This document shows, piece after piece, positions 1 to 12,099 of a stretch of DNA of 64,000 nucleotides (positions are counted from its first letter, which is position 1; each line of letters begins with the position of its first letter). The notes under the pieces were generated by a model that was not told the origin of the DNA, ran no database searches, and worked only from the letters and a program-made list of their open reading frames with translations. This stretch comes from Aedes albopictus (Eukaryota; Arthropoda; Insecta; Diptera; Culicidae), in assembly GCF_035046485.1 (NCBI RefSeq), contig NC_085137.1:255462733-255526732 (forward strand), read 5' to 3'. A program made the translations under genes and the position numbers.

Positions 1-470
1 ACTGAGGCTTGCGATCAGGGCAGGGTCACCGGTGAGCAACTTGCAGGAATATAAAATCCTTTATCGTAGATTCGGAAGCAGTTCCGAGCTTGGTCATTGA
101 TTGATTTGTCTTTATTTGAGTGACCTTCAGCCCTTGGCTGGTTCGTCTCTCCGAGCTTGGTCATAAATTTAGCTACTGCATAGACTCATGGGATATTCAG
201 ATCTGCTATGCAGGAATGCCTGGACGAGGAAATCTTCCTTGGACGCAGAGCTTGGTCTTATTGCCAGAGGCGAGGAAACCACCCGGAGACCTAGCATATT
301 TACATTTACATTTCTATCCTTAGGCACACACAGGGGTGTAGAGTAGATGGTCTCTCGAGTAATCAGTTAGGCTTTCGGAAGGAGAGATGGACCATAGACA
401 CTAATTTATCGGTTACAAAGACCACCGAGATAGCAGGACTAGGGCAGGGGCAGGACTGAAAACAAATGTA
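1..470 (+). pseudogene. Decayed R1-like non-LTR reverse transcriptase fragment
   Basis: Translating across frames gives short blocks in the same order as the long R1-like ORF at 49776-52130: a VTxxxLAGI-like block near 25-50, FRSAMQECLDEE near 199-235, QSLVLLPEARKPPGD near 245-290, and LSSNQLGFRKE near 350-390 followed by a block like SVTKTAE. This is the finger/palm part of an R1-clade reverse transcriptase, the enzyme that copies element RNA at a nicked chromosomal target. At least two frameshifts and stops are present, and a 53-bp insertion sits at 98-150. The catalytic FADD block is not here. The left end is cut by the window. Clade assignment rests on similarity to the other copies in this window. 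Confidence 0.7.
98..150 (-). mobile_element. 53-bp retroposed LINE/SINE tail with 14-bp target duplication
   Basis: A 53-bp segment is flanked by perfect direct repeats CCGAGCTTGGTCAT (84-97 and 151-164). Read on the minus strand it ends in an A-rich tail after a block like GAACCAGCCAAGGGCTGAA. The same block forms the 3' part of the SINEs at 3098-3284 and 37285-37460 and of the insertion at 13333-13395. This is a severely 5'-truncated retroposition into the older R1-like fragment. Confidence 0.65.
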
Positions 471-1090
471 AAAAACCTCTAGCTCGTCGAGATCAACATT
501 TGGTGTCTTCTGAGGAAATATTTCTACGAACAAGTTAGATATTCTGAATGGCAGTCAATTTTATTCAATAATATTCGCATAATAGTCCTATACGTCATTT
601 TGGTCACAGTTGTTCGGCAAGTTTCGCTGAAAAAGTTTACCGACGACGTCAAATTTCCAAAGCCTCTATGAGTTCATGGTCCCTTCAGTATCGACTCATG
701 GAGGTTTGACTGTAGGACGTTCTTGCAGTAGTTCAAGTTCGGGCAAGTATGCTTGAGTCCAATGCGTAGACGTCTGTTTTTATCTTTCTATCGATGCGCA
801 GTCGAATTTAGCCAAAATCCATGAACCATATGAAACATATTGTGAAAAGTTACCTAATTTGTTCATAAGAATTCCTTGGAATTGAATTGAATTAGGGTAA
901 TTGTTCCCATCGTTGTGGTAGTACCAAATGTTGCGGTAATGGCCAATTGAGCACTTTTTCGACTGAAATGTTACCAAAAGGTATTTTTAATAGATGTATT
1001 GTGCTTAAATTATGAGATTGCACCATTTGTTTGCTTAAGATTTGCTCAAAAACCTATTTAAAAAAATATTTTCCTTAATATGTTTGCTGC
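471..1090. other. No recognised gene
   Basis: AT-rich sequence with no coding similarity I recognise. At 898-945 there is a degenerate copy of the TTGCGGTA unit that forms the hairpin at 1091-1215. Confidence 0.5.
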
Positions 1091-1215
1091 TGTGTTCCTA
1101 TTGTTGCGGTAGTGTTCCTAATGTTGCGGTATCCCATATGATTTCAATGGGATACCGCAAAATTAGGAACAAATACCGCAACATTAGGAACAAATACCGC
1201 AACAATAGGAACACA
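1091..1215. repeat. Foldback hairpin built from ~22-bp tandem units
   Basis: The left arm (1091-1136) holds two units of TGTTCCTAATGTTGCGGTA type and the right arm (1148-1215) holds three units of the reverse complement. They are separated by an 11-nt loop, and the outer 23 bases and inner 10 bases of the arms pair almost perfectly. The unequal unit number suggests slippage after the inversion formed. Confidence 0.8.
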
Positions 1216-2289
1216 ATGTTCTTTTAGATAAAAACGAATAAAATGCTCATAACAACCTCAAAGTGGCAATATTTCGTTATTTTCCCGTAGATAAAGGATA
1301 GATTTTATTATTTTCAATTCACTCCATGTAAAAAAATTGCTTGGGGCGATACAATTGTGGTTTAAGCATGAACTCAGTGCTTAACTCCTCCATGATCGGA
1401 TCAATTACCCTATACATCATTTGCTCCCAACCGTCTTTCACTTCAACAATCACTTGATCTACATACCGCCATTTTTAAAGCTGCCGTAGTGTGCATGTAC
1501 AATCTCATCCTTTACATGTACAGCCTATTCAACCGTGGATGTAGTACAGATATTATTTCAATAAGCGTAGTGCTAGACTTGGTTCGCTTTCATAAACTAA
1601 ACTGTAATAAATCCGGATCTTGGTTATTTACAAACAAGATAACTTGTTCGTGGAAAACCTACATGGTCGAAACACTCAAATCCGCTTCCTGAACAGAACT
1701 TCCACCATCGTCATCCGCACAAACACAAAAGAATACCCGCAAACATTAGACTCATTACGGTGTTCGCAAACACAAGTGCTCTTAAGAAGCACACAAAACA
1801 AAAACACGCTGAGCTTTCACACATTTATGGCAATACCCTTTCTCCGACGACGACGACGACGACTTGCGCTGATTCCACCAGGTTGGAACTAGACAGGATG
1901 AATGGACAAAGACGAACCTACGTGCTCTGCCCTGCCGGTGTGTGTGCGCCAAAGGAACGTGCAAGGAAGCTCTCCAACCGGTCGGTTCGGTGGAACATTT
2001 CGTAAAAAGGAAGCACTTGGCATTCGCCTCACATTACAATTACGAATGTAAATATGTAGCTCTCGAGAGTGGCGTTACTGAGGCAAGAAAAAAACAAGAG
2101 GATAATTACTCCTAGGAAAGCGCCCAGGCCAAGAGGATGGCCAACAAAGGTTTCACCCTTTCCCTGACTTAGGTTTGGAGCCCCACAGTCTGGAAGGAGG
2201 AAACTTTTCATTCAGTGCTTTTTAGCTTAAATGATACCACCTGACCTGATACATATGCTAATATGTTGGAATCTATGGCTTATGCTTAC
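1216..2289. other. No recognised gene; short CGA trinucleotide tract
   Basis: No known protein family is recognisable. A (CGA)n tract of about seven units lies at 1844-1864. The small ORFs through it are explained by the trinucleotide repeat. On the minus-strand gene model, 2284-2289 is the 5' splice site GTAAGC that follows the exon at 2290-2448. Confidence 0.5.
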
Positions 2290-2448
2290 CTCCGGCCATT
2301 CATGCTCATGTAACCATCGTCCTCGGACTGGTGGCCCTGGGAGGGACTATCCGGCTCCACGGGGGCGTGTATTACCTCTTGCTCTTCCTCGAACTCGGAC
2401 AGCACTTTGTCGAGCAGTTCCAGTGATTTTTCAACATCGTCTGTTGTG
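2290..2448 (-). CDS. Internal exon of an unidentified host protein
   Basis: A 159-nt exon reads open through 52 full codons on the minus strand. It begins after a strong acceptor (pyrimidine run ending TCCTCCCGACAG at 2449-2460, with a TACTAAT-like branch point near 2485-2492) and ends at CGGAG followed by GTAAGC (2284-2289). Its length is divisible by three and the same phase is used at both ends: the last two bases of a codon come from the previous exon. The peptide is acidic and looks like real protein: residues such as VEKSLELLDKVLSEFEEEQE suggest a helix, followed by a Pro/Ser/Gln linker and DDGYMSMNGR. YMSM fits the YxxM motif bound by PI3-kinase p85 SH2 domains, but a single short motif proves nothing. 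I do not recognise the gene. No similarity to the surrounding transposons is seen. Confidence 0.82.
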
Positions 2449-2495
2449 CTGTCGGGAGGAAAGAGAGACGGAAAAGAAGTTTATTAGTATTATGT
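2449..2495 (-). promoter_or_regulatory. 3' splice site and branch point
   Basis: Minus-strand order: TACTAAT branch-like sequence, about 25 nt of pyrimidine-rich sequence, then CAG at the exon boundary. It fixes the start of the exon at 2448. Confidence 0.8.
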
Positions 2496-3085
2496 TGCAC
2501 CAGTTGGTGGAAACCTAACATTGATTATCATTCAGGAGATAGAACTTATGCAACTATGATGTATACAGTAAATTTTCAACAACCAGTAATGAATATTTAT
2601 GACATGTTTTTCGGATGATTTATTTTTGATTTTAGTTTTTTTTTATGTTAACTATGAAATTTCTCTCACGATCCATTATACGATTTATTAAACGCTTCCT
2701 CGTGCACAACCTGGTTGCAAACATCCAGATGATACTTCGCTTGTGTTACAGGATTTCCCATCAACAACATCATCAGTCAAATGCTCCCAACACCACCACC
2801 TGGGAGGTATGACGTGGTGACATAGATATAAAGACAACCAGTCAGTGGACTAGTATCCGGTCAGTACGACGGCTGCTGTTCCGGTAGAAGTGCATTATTG
2901 CAGTGGTAGACGAACAAGAGGATTTCCTCTGTCCCTCGTGTGACGATGTTTGCAAATCGTATACCTTGACGTATGTGTAAAATGTGTATACTTGGTATGT
3001 ACAGCGTGAAAATGCATAAATTTGTTCTGATAAATAACACTCGTACGACCATTATAACCAAAAGGGTAAGCGCACGGGTATTCAG
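2496..3085. other. No recognised gene (intron-like)
   Basis: AT-rich and without coding similarity. If the exon call at 2290-2448 is right, this lies in the intron upstream of it. Confidence 0.5.
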
Positions 3086-3097
3086 CAAGACCATGCT

Positions 3098-3284
3098 TTT
3101 TTTTATTTTTTTTATCTGTATTAACAAGATTTTTAGCCCTAGGCTAGTTCATCTCGGGCCCACGCTTTACTTCCCTTCCGAAGGAAGAACTCACATTTTG
3201 CGAGTTTGTCGGGAGTGGGATTCGATCCCAGGTCCTCGGCGTGATAGTCAAGTGATCTAACCATCACACCAGGTCCGCTCCACA
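3098..3284 (-). mobile_element. tRNA-derived SINE with 12-bp target duplication
   Basis: Perfect direct repeats CAAGACCATGCT flank the element (3086-3097, 3285-3296). On the minus strand it starts with a tRNA-like head carrying an A-box-like GGTGTGATGG and a B-box-like GGATCGAATCC, the internal RNA polymerase III promoter. It continues with a body and a tail containing the GAACTAGCCTAGGGCT block, and ends in a run of A. It encodes no protein and must borrow LINE enzymes. A second copy is at 37285-37460. Confidence 0.88.
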
Positions 3285-3364
3285 CAAGACCATGCTAAAG
3301 ATGACGGGCTCAATTGCCGATCGATCCAAAATCCTTTCGTAATGTAAGTTTCATCGACTTTCTT

Positions 3365-3466
3365 GCAAAATTATCGTTGGCAGAGGAAGCTCTCAGTTTA
3401 TAACTGTGGAAATGCGCAAAGAATACTGAGCTGAGAAGCAGGCTTTGTGGCAGCGAGGACGCTACG
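3365..3466 (-). repeat. Interspersed Aedes-type repeat fragment
   Basis: The reverse complement reads GTAGCGTCCTCGCTG, CTGCTTCTCAGCT and CACAGTTATAAACTGAGAGC in order, matching the plus-strand copy at 4811-4953 over about 100 bp with roughly 85-90% identity by eye. From memory, this is a very common non-coding mosquito repeat. Confidence 0.7.
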
Positions 3467-4609
3467 TTTAAAAGAGAATATGAGTTAGACCATCGATTTG
3501 TTTTGTGATAACTGATAAAATGTTAATAATACAGTCCTTTGTATAAAACCATGGTGCACTCACTCGATAAAATTTACTTAGGCTCAGTTATGGCTATAGT
3601 ACCTCAAATTCGCCATTGTTGATTTTCAACCTTTAAAGATACAAATCAACAAGAAAAAAAAATCGTGAACAACAGATCACGAACACAAAAGATGATTGCA
3701 ATAATTCAAACTTCACAATTTGCTCAAATTATGGTAGAAATAAAGCATTTTCCTTAATTTTTCGGCCTCCTTGCACCCTATTTCGCCATAGTGTACCAGC
3801 TATGGCAACTCCCATAAGGAATGCATGTAAATAGTGTGAAGTGGAACCCAAATTAACAAATGTGTCCATAACTGGTACAGGGTTCCTATCATTGGCACAC
3901 GCTGTAATAAATACTAAAAGTAGTTTTGGCTCCGCTTCTATATTTTTCCTGTAAATTATTAAAACAAATCAATCATTTGACTTATTGATTACAATCGTCG
4001 GTCTTCTTCTTATTTTTGTAGAAATAGTTTTTCTTAGGTGGTGCGATAACTGGTACAGGCACCCTATTTATTCATTTATTTAATATGAACCTTGTCATCG
4101 GCAAGTTTATTGCAAACAAAGCTACTCCTCTATATTGGAAATATGTGAGTAATTAGGGTTTAGACATCTTTGATATCCCGGATCATTTTTAACACAAGTT
4201 GTTTTTAGCGTTACCCTGTAACGCATGTTGCATAATCAACTAAAACTACTGGACCTACTTGAAACTCTTAACAGTTTTGGTTGGTTCTGGTACAGGGTGA
4301 GGTCAGAATCCAGTGCAAAAAGTGAAAATTATAGTGCCTGAACACAGAACTAGAAATGAACATGTGCGTTATCAGCAGAAGCGACAATATGTGGTTGTAA
4401 AGGTCACAACATTGAAGATAATCACTTGGATTACGATGAAAGTCGTGGCTCCATTTGTCGATGTTCGATAGGGGAACAGGCAAATTAAAAATGGCGGATG
4501 TCTGATTCGGCAATCATTCTCTGAAAAAGCACATTTCGAAATCAATCGACAAGGGATCATGCGTTTGACGTTTTAAACATTAAAATAATTCACAAACAAT
4601 GCAATCAAA
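3467..4609. other. No recognised gene
   Basis: AT-rich. Phrases such as CAACTGGTACAGGG recur loosely (near 3870, 4045, 4285), but I could not define an element. Small ORFs here have no recognisable domains. Confidence 0.45.
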
Positions 4610-5826
4610 CCCAGGTAACCACTAAGCATTTGAATAAGCCGTGTATCGGCCCGTATCACGCATTTCAACTGCTTGCTGCCCTACATAAGCAGTTCGAATG
4701 CATAGCTGCCTTGAGTTAGCATAAGCTATGCTGCTCAAAAGCTTTCGGCTGTTAAGTAGCATTTCAACTGCTTGAAGTGGTTTCACTTGGGAGCATCCTC
4801 CTCTCCTCTTCTTGGCGTAACGTCCTCACTGGGACAAAGCCTGCTTCTCAGCTTAGTGTTCTATGAGCACTTCCACAGTTATTAACTGAGAGCTTCCTCT
4901 GCCAATGACCATTTTGCATGTGTATATCGTGTGGCAGGCACGAAGATACTCTGGGAGCATACAGAATGCTTTTCAACTGCTCTTTAAATGCTAGGAGCAA
5001 AAAGGTTGGGAGATATGTTACGCATTTGGCAACACATTTTGTCTCTCTCTTACAGAGCCTATGCTTCTGTTTACAAATTTGTGTATCTTATTTGTTTCTT
5101 CATTTTCCCCTACTCATACAAAATCACCAAAGAAAACATTACTGCAGTTGGATTGGATTGTTAACTTGTCCATCAAAAAATCACCAATTATTTATCATTT
5201 CGTCGGAAAATATGTGCCGAATAGATGGATGCTTTGGTGGATCATAGGATTGTTTGAAAGAGGGAAGAAACAATCTTATTCCACAGATATTTAAAAGCAG
5301 GGATCGTAATGCTCTACCACAATGAAATATCTCAATGAAAACAAGTTTTGGATGTTGAATTTGAAGCTGTTATCGAATCATTCTTTATATTGGCGATTAA
5401 ATCAACGCACACCACCGACAGCTTTAGCATCGTGGATCAGGAGCAACAGAATCCGCAGCAGATATGATTAATCAATCTCCGGATCGTTGGTTCAAACCTA
5501 AATCACTACAAAAATCAGCAAAAAAAGTACCACCTAGCACCGGCTGGAATATGGAAGGACGATGAAGCGGGGAAGCAGGCTGAGAGAACGAGAAGCAGAC
5601 GTCAATCTATTTTTTTTTCTTTTGCTCTACGAGGCGTTACGCTTCTTTGACATTTCGTCACGACGTTCCTGAAGGGATAGCACTAAGACAGCCCGTTATT
5701 TTGCCAAAACCTGCTGTGAGGTAGCACTATAGGCGCATATACGGCTAATTAGCATTAAACGCCTTGTCGTAAAGGCTACTATAATGCTGAAGGAATGCTA
5801 TTTTAAATGCTTATTGGTTACTTGAG
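4610..5826. mobile_element. Non-autonomous TIR element (~1.2 kb)
   Basis: The left end reads CCCAGGTAACCACTAAGCAT and the reverse complement of the right end (5801-5826) reads CTCAAGTAACCAATAAGCAT, giving imperfect terminal inverted repeats of about 25 bp. No transposase is present. The interior carries the interspersed repeat at 4811-4953 and AGCATTTCAACTGCTTG repeats near the left end. The ends resemble those of the TA-flanked element at 61008-62747 (CCCAAGTAACCA). A clear target duplication was not found, so the boundaries are approximate. Confidence 0.55.
4811..4953 (+). repeat. Interspersed Aedes-type repeat, longer copy
   Basis: Plus-strand copy of the repeat at 3365-3466, beginning CTTCTTGGCGTAACGTCC and ending near GGCAGGCACGAAGATACT. 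It lies inside the TIR element 4610-5826, so it is either a nested insertion or part of that family. Confidence 0.65.
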
Positions 5827-6308
5827 AAGACATGTTACGCCAAGAGATGATATCGCTAGTAAGTTTAGATGCTGAGATAAGGATCACCCGAAAATTGGTG
5901 AAATCTTCTCTTATTTAGGAAGACGGAGTGACCTTAACTTTCTTAGCAACGTCACTTCCAACGAAGCGGTTGGTACAAGATGTTCCCGTTCTATGATTTC
6001 AAATGTTCCATGGCGCTGCGCAGCAGACCTGGCCGCAACTCTGATGCACAGCAAGCATTGATAATGGCAAGAAAAATGATAGAAGTAGACGTATAAAGTA
6101 TCAAAAAACGCAGCGTTTATAATAAGTACATTGAACTAAAAATTAAAATTTAACGTTGGTATCTTTTTTTATATTTTAGTAAATCTTTGAATTAGATCTC
6201 TTTGGAAATATAAATATCTTAAGTCAAATTCAAAATAACTGCTGTGATAGTATAACTCAAAAGAACGACCTATTTTTAAAGAAAGCAAAACATTATCAAC
6301 GTTAATAT
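5827..6308. other. No recognised gene
   Basis: AT-rich; no domain or element ends recognised. Confidence 0.5.
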
Positions 6309-6430
6309 CAGTGATTCCCAAAGTAGGCGAAATCGCCCCCTGGTGGGCGAAAACGAGGCCGAAGGGGGCGAAAATTTGTAAAATCAAAAGTGGGGGGCGA
6401 AAATACCAAGCAAGGGGGCGATTTTTTCAA
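6309..6430 (+). mobile_element. hAT-like terminus with GGGGGCGAAA repeats
   Basis: CAGTGATTCCCAAAGTAGG followed by repeated GGGGGCGAAAA-type motifs resembles the ends of hAT transposons and their MITEs, which often begin CAGTGRTTCCCAAA. The opposite end was not found nearby, so this is probably a fragment. No transposase is visible. Confidence 0.35.
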
Positions 6431-8660
6431 TGATTTGATATAACACTAGTTTACAGCATTTTTGAACTCGGTAAGCTGATGATCATTTTTGGTGTAGAAT
6501 CATGCCCTGAGTTCAAAAACGCGAAAGAAAAAAATTACAGTAAAGCGGAAATTTTTTCGACTTTCCATACAAGGTTGATGATTTGAAATCGATTTTTGTT
6601 CTATTTTAAAGCAAAATCGCTCACTTCGAACATCTCATTCTCCGTAAACAATGCTCCGATTGAGCTGAACTTTTTACTGTAACTCGCCTACATATGATAT
6701 GTCAAATAAACGTCGAGAAATAATTTTTAAGTTGTTTTTTTTCTTATTAAAAAAAAAAACATTTCTTAAAAAAAAATTTGGAATTTTGCCAAAATTTAAG
6801 AAGATCGTCCCTAAAACTCGCCAATATCTTAAATTTCACCAATCTGACGCAAAACCTGTATTCAGATGGTCGAATGGTATTGTATTCAGCTTTTAATTTA
6901 TGGAAAAAGATTTAAAATTGGTTGGACAAAACGCAATATATTTGAATTTTAGTAAATTATATATTTTGAAAAGTTGCAAAACTCGATATTGAGCTAAAAC
7001 TCAAAAACTGTTCTACTTAAAATTTTTTAAAGGTCGGTTTCGAAATCAGCACTAAATTATGCTTCAAAAATTTTGGTCGTTGACAGAAGTTCACGACTTT
7101 CGTTTTATTTTGTAAACTTGTGTAATCAACGGTATAAAAATACAAGTCCAAGGTATCTACTCAATCATGGAAAGCCCCATACATTTCAAATTTGTGTTTT
7201 AGGGTTATTTAAAAAAAAAACGTGTTTATAATTGTGCAAAATTCGTGGGCAAACATCAATTAAGACTGGTACAAGACTTTTAAAAGAAATTCTTAGTGAA
7301 TCTGTAATTCTTAAAAAAAAAATACCTATATAAAGCATTGTCCAGTTAGAATCCGGACGCAAAGGATAATTTATTGTGACGCTCTCAATGATCACAATCA
7401 TATTTTTTTACAGCAGTCTGATCATAAACAAGTCCTCTATTGATGGTGAAAATTTCATCGATTTTCTTGTTACGAGTGAAAAGTTATTTCAGATTGAAGA
7501 CAAGTGAAGGAAAAAAATCTTGCACAAACACGCTGAAAATTAAGCGTGGTCAGGTACTACAGTCGCGAAAAATGTTAATGTCTCCATAACCATTATGTGT
7601 AATGTGCACAGATGTTGTTAACCATGCCATGAGGAAGTGCCCAAGGAAGATTGAAGTTTATGTTCATGGATAAATCTGCTTGGAATTCCAAGATTTGCCA
7701 GGAAGTTCGAGCTCTGGACATCGTTTTCTCACATCACGATTTTGACACCAAATGTGTACAAAGATGATAACCTCAAGAATCGCGTGCTGCTTTTCAAAAA
7801 TGCACCCAAGGGATCTGTAGAGGTTTGAGCTAATATGGTGAGCTATCACGACAGCCTGAGATGTGTAGTGGTGTCATCACTGTTGGATAGTGTTTATTAA
7901 CGAAAAAACACTCAAATTTCGCTTCTTTGGAATTCACTGAATAGCCCTTAATTTGGCAAGAAGAGAAATATTTGGCAGTTTCTTTGGAATCTTAATCAGA
8001 TTGGGTGACCCTACCCTGCTGATCAATGATACCCCGTTTTATAGTTAGAAAACATTAGGGTAAACAGGTATAATATGCCCGCCTTAGGAAACGGCAATAT
8101 CTCTGAAACTAACACCTTATTACATCTCTTGTCCACTGCTAATGATCGTTTTTAAAGTCAGTGAATTGTTGCAGTTGCATGAAAACTTTGCCTTTAGATG
8201 TGTGGCAATAGAAGTTTACAAACGTTTTTCGGAAACATTCCAAATTTGGCCGTTTCAAAAGAACCGGGGCAATACGCCTCATCAAGGGAAAAAACGTCCA
8301 GCCTCGTGACAGAACTGTCCCAGAGGGCAATTCCACCAAAATGCTTTTCCTAGGAGGGTCTTTCTATAGTTGTTTAACGGAATAAAACTTGCAAAATTGC
8401 ACAAGGGAACAGCACTTACTTCATTTGTAATGAAGTCTGCTTACGAGAGGCAGTATATTACGTCGATTGTTTTCAGACTTTTTGATGTTACTATTGCTTT
8501 CCTGTATCAATCAATAATTGGATAAGCTTGATGGCGATTATTCTTTAATATAAAGATTTATTATCGATCACGCCATAATGTATCATAGTGTATCATTGCC
8601 CTTGCCTCACAATATACAAATTCATGCAATGGCAGACAAAGAAAGCCCTTCAAGTAATAA
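6431..8660. other. AT-rich, no recognised gene
   Basis: Long A/T runs and short ORFs with strong compositional bias (for example 6699-6896, Lys/Phe-rich). Nothing coding is supported. Confidence 0.5.
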
Positions 8661-8670
8661 CTGTGAAAGT

Positions 8671-8850
8671 TTTTTTTTTTACTTATTCGTTTATTTGGAA
8701 GGCTCGGGCGCCTCATGGGCATAACTGAGCCGAAATCATTTGTTGTTTTTTTTAACAATATATTTTACATTTTACAATATTTACTGCCTTAATGCTATAT
8801 TAGTTTGGGGAGCCGAAGTACTCGCGGCTGTTTCAAGGTAAGAGATAAAA
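8671..8850 (-). mobile_element. Possible non-LTR 3' UTR with poly(A)
   Basis: On the minus strand, GGCGCCCGAGCCTTCCAAAT is followed by AAACGAATAAGT and a run of A (plus-strand T run 8670-8680). This looks like the 3' end of a retroposed transcript. Two CGGCT(C) blocks lie upstream of the tail. No coding part and no clear target duplication were found. Confidence 0.35.
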
Positions 8851-9063
8851 AAAATAATAATAATAAATGGGAAAGAGGGATTTAGGGTTCTTAAACTAAA
8901 TTATTTGCTAACTTATAATAAAAACATTGATGGGACAAAATGTCCTTATCTGAAATGGAACAAAAAAGCAAGGGCTTTATCGGTAGATAACGACAAGAAG
9001 AAGACAAACGGTAGGGGGGGGGGCGAAAAGTACTTGAATCGCTAGAAAATGAAAGGGGGTGTT

Positions 9064-9300
9064 TTCTGCCCATATTCGCATAGTCGATGTAAGCGCCACT
9101 GTACTTTTCAACATGCTTTTGAAATCTTAACAATGAATAAATACAAATTTCAAGATTTTTACCACGTTGACATCTAACTAAGGGTTAGATCTTGTGATCT
9201 ATTGAATAAAACTGGTCCCAAATATGCACATGCGTTAGGTATTAGCTTTTGTACGGTGGCATTGCCAGTGGTGGTTACGTCGACTATGCGAATATGGGCA
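9064..9300. repeat. Inverted repeat pair, ~36-bp arms
   Basis: Left arm 9067-9102 contains CCCATATTCGCATAGTCGATG. The right arm 9265-9300 contains its near-perfect reverse complement CGACTATGCGAATATGGGC, with a spacer of about 165 bp. Because of this symmetry, short ORFs on opposite strands share a DYANMG peptide. Confidence 0.6.
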
Positions 9301-12090
9301 GTTTTGCCGCGGTATTGTACATTACCCATTTATCCAACAAATCAAAGGCTTTTATTGATCGAATTTCTAATACCGGTGCCATTAGCGGATGTCAAAAGAA
9401 TCATTATATCAATGCCTACCTACGTTCAATGAAATAGAAAACATTAAGAAATGTAATAATGGTTGGGTATCACATCTCCATTATCAGGGGCATCTCCTGT
9501 CGTCGTAAAGTTGGGGTTGGGGTAGGTCAAATTGGGCAAGGCAATTGAATATAATTTATGATGGTAATTCCAAAACCCCCATAGGTTCCTATGAATTTAG
9601 TTATCACGGTTTGGTTGGTAGGTCCACTCAATACCAACGGTGCAAAGCAACATTGCGTTGACCAGATTGATTTTGGCAGCCTTTATTGCTGATCGTTATG
9701 TGAATAATGGATTGATACGGTTGAATCAAACTCATCGAAGCACGAACATAATGATAAGAATAATGGAGGATTCCGGTGCACATTTATGCAGAGTGCTCAT
9801 TCACAATAGGAAAACTGCTAGTTTTCTTCAATTTATTATTGAAGGTATTTCATTGTTTGAAACGAATGAATTGGAACAACGGAATGGTATAGTATAACAA
9901 CCATGCCTCCGAATTTCCAGGCCTTGAGAAGCACAATTCCTTCGGATTTGATCAAAAGCACCTCCTGAATCATGCAACAAAACTATCTATCCACTGCAAC
10001 TGTCTAACAATGTAAGTAGTCTGAGATATTTTTTGTTCCGAAAATAGAACGCCAGAACTTCATAACGAATCAATCATACAAAACTGAGAATGCTTTCAAG
10101 CAGTTTAGCGAAAAAGCGCTATCCATTCCCTTTTTTCTTTTTTTTTTTGGAAGCACCATTCGGCCTTGAGGAGGAGCAACTTCTTTCACTTGATGCCATT
10201 AGACAAAATTGACTCGGGAAGTGAGCTCAATAAAGTGTGATTACACTTCACCGAGGAGAATGGCTCAGCTTTCCCACTGCTGGATGGAGGACGAACAAAT
10301 CCCTCACAGGGAGCGAGAGATATATCCATCTCTGTGCGGTTCTCGTGTCTTACTTAGTTTGGGAAAAAGTTGGCAGCGCTTGACTGCTGATTGGGAAGAA
10401 GTTTAAGGATATCCACTAGAATGGGCTTAATGTTAGTGATGGGTTCATGGAGAAGGGGGCGAGGGGTTGTGAAAATGACGGTGAGAATTTTGCCGGTCAC
10501 CCTTCGCCAAGTGTTTTAGGATAAAGAATCCTTTTACCGTAAGTTGATTTGACGTGAGCCAGGCGGAATGGCACGGTTATAATGGAGTTGTCGACCGTGT
10601 AGAGTGCATTATCATCATTTTTTATAGGTGATTTAGGTAGATCTTCAGTTTCGATATTTAATTAAACCGGATGGATTTTTGTGGCAACCATTGAAGACAC
10701 GCGATATGAATAATGCGAAGCTATATGAAAAAGATTACATATGATTTGTTAGCAAATACTAAACTACATTGTCAACAACTTTCCCCTCGGAAAACGGAGC
10801 ATTCCACATTATCCAGCATAAAATATGTATGCAAATACCGCTATCTAGCCGTATCCTCAAAGATCACCAACCAACCAGCTTTCAGAGCACCAAAGTACAT
10901 TAAGAGTGACGCCAAAAAAGCAATATGGTTCTGAGCCTGCCTGCTTTCTTTGTTCTTTCGTGCTCAGGCATCGCAATTTCACCGTAAGCTCACGTGGAAG
11001 GGTAATAAATACCCGCATAACAATAATAGGCTTTTACGATTATGAATTCGCGATTGTACTTTATTCCCCGGGATCGTTACTTAGCTTCGTGTGTATTTGT
11101 GCTTCCTTCCTGCATGCTCGGTGCCTACCTACCTACATATGTGTAAGCATGGCTGATTCAGCTCTCCCTTTTGGGGCTTGCCTTTGCACGGGGAATCATA
11201 CAAACGGCATCAACACCGTTGTTGTAGGGTGGAATGCTTCATAACGCATAAACGCAAAGGCCTGATCAAAGAAACAACGAGCATGGAGACGCTTGGTTAT
11301 GGACCTTTTCTCTCTTTAGAGCATTACGGTGAAGCGATGCATTTCAGAGAACATATTTGAAAAGTTCTCCGCTGTCCGCACTAATGGCAAGATTTGAAAG
11401 CATGTATTCAAATGGCTAACCCAGTTTAAAACACGAACTTTTACTGTTACTGTATTTGTTTAACAGCCATAAATAAAATAAGTAATCAAACTTACTAAAT
11501 ATAAGCTAATACCAATTTACTGCCGAAATCAAATAATGTTTTTGGCGTGCTTTCATCTGAATGTTGGGCATTGCTCGGGTTGCCGGAATCAGTATCAATC
11601 GCTTTCAGTTACGCCTTCCATGAAATGCATCAACCGTTTGTGGCTTCCAAAGTTTATTTTACAATATACTCCCCTAGGTGAAAACTTTCTGCTGCTTCGA
11701 ATATATAGGTAACTTTACGTATGTGACTCCATTACGGTATGCTAATGCAAAGTAAGACATTTTTGTACACTTTTACCACGTTATATTACCAGTAAGATGT
11801 CCACTTCGAAACTTTTTAACTGAAGTTGCGAAATGTGAACTTTTGAAGTAAAAATTAAGATTTGTGAATAAAAAAAAACGAAAAAGGAACTTATTCCAAA
11901 TAAAATAAAGTCAAGTGAAATAAAAATAATATAACTATAGCTTAGGCAAAGGTTTTGTAAGTATAGATGAGGTCAAAACAAACGGCTGTGCCAAGACAAT
12001 GAAGAAATTATGTAACTCTACCAAATCCGTGAACTTGATTGAAACGTCCTTTTCAAATCATTCGATGTCTCAAAGTTCACGCTTACACAC
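9301..12090. other. No recognised gene
   Basis: Mixed-composition DNA. ORFs at 9640-9897 and 10906-11244 have no recognisable domains and no splice context I would defend. Confidence 0.5.
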
Positions 12091-12099
12091 AACAATTGC

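Noticed and set aside
1840..1964. Minus-strand Ser-rich ORF
   Set aside because: Caused by the CGA trinucleotide tract.
8400..8470. GTAAGT donor near 8418 on the minus strand as an exon end
   Set aside because: The adjacent upstream sequence has an in-frame stop and no acceptor; it is likely chance.
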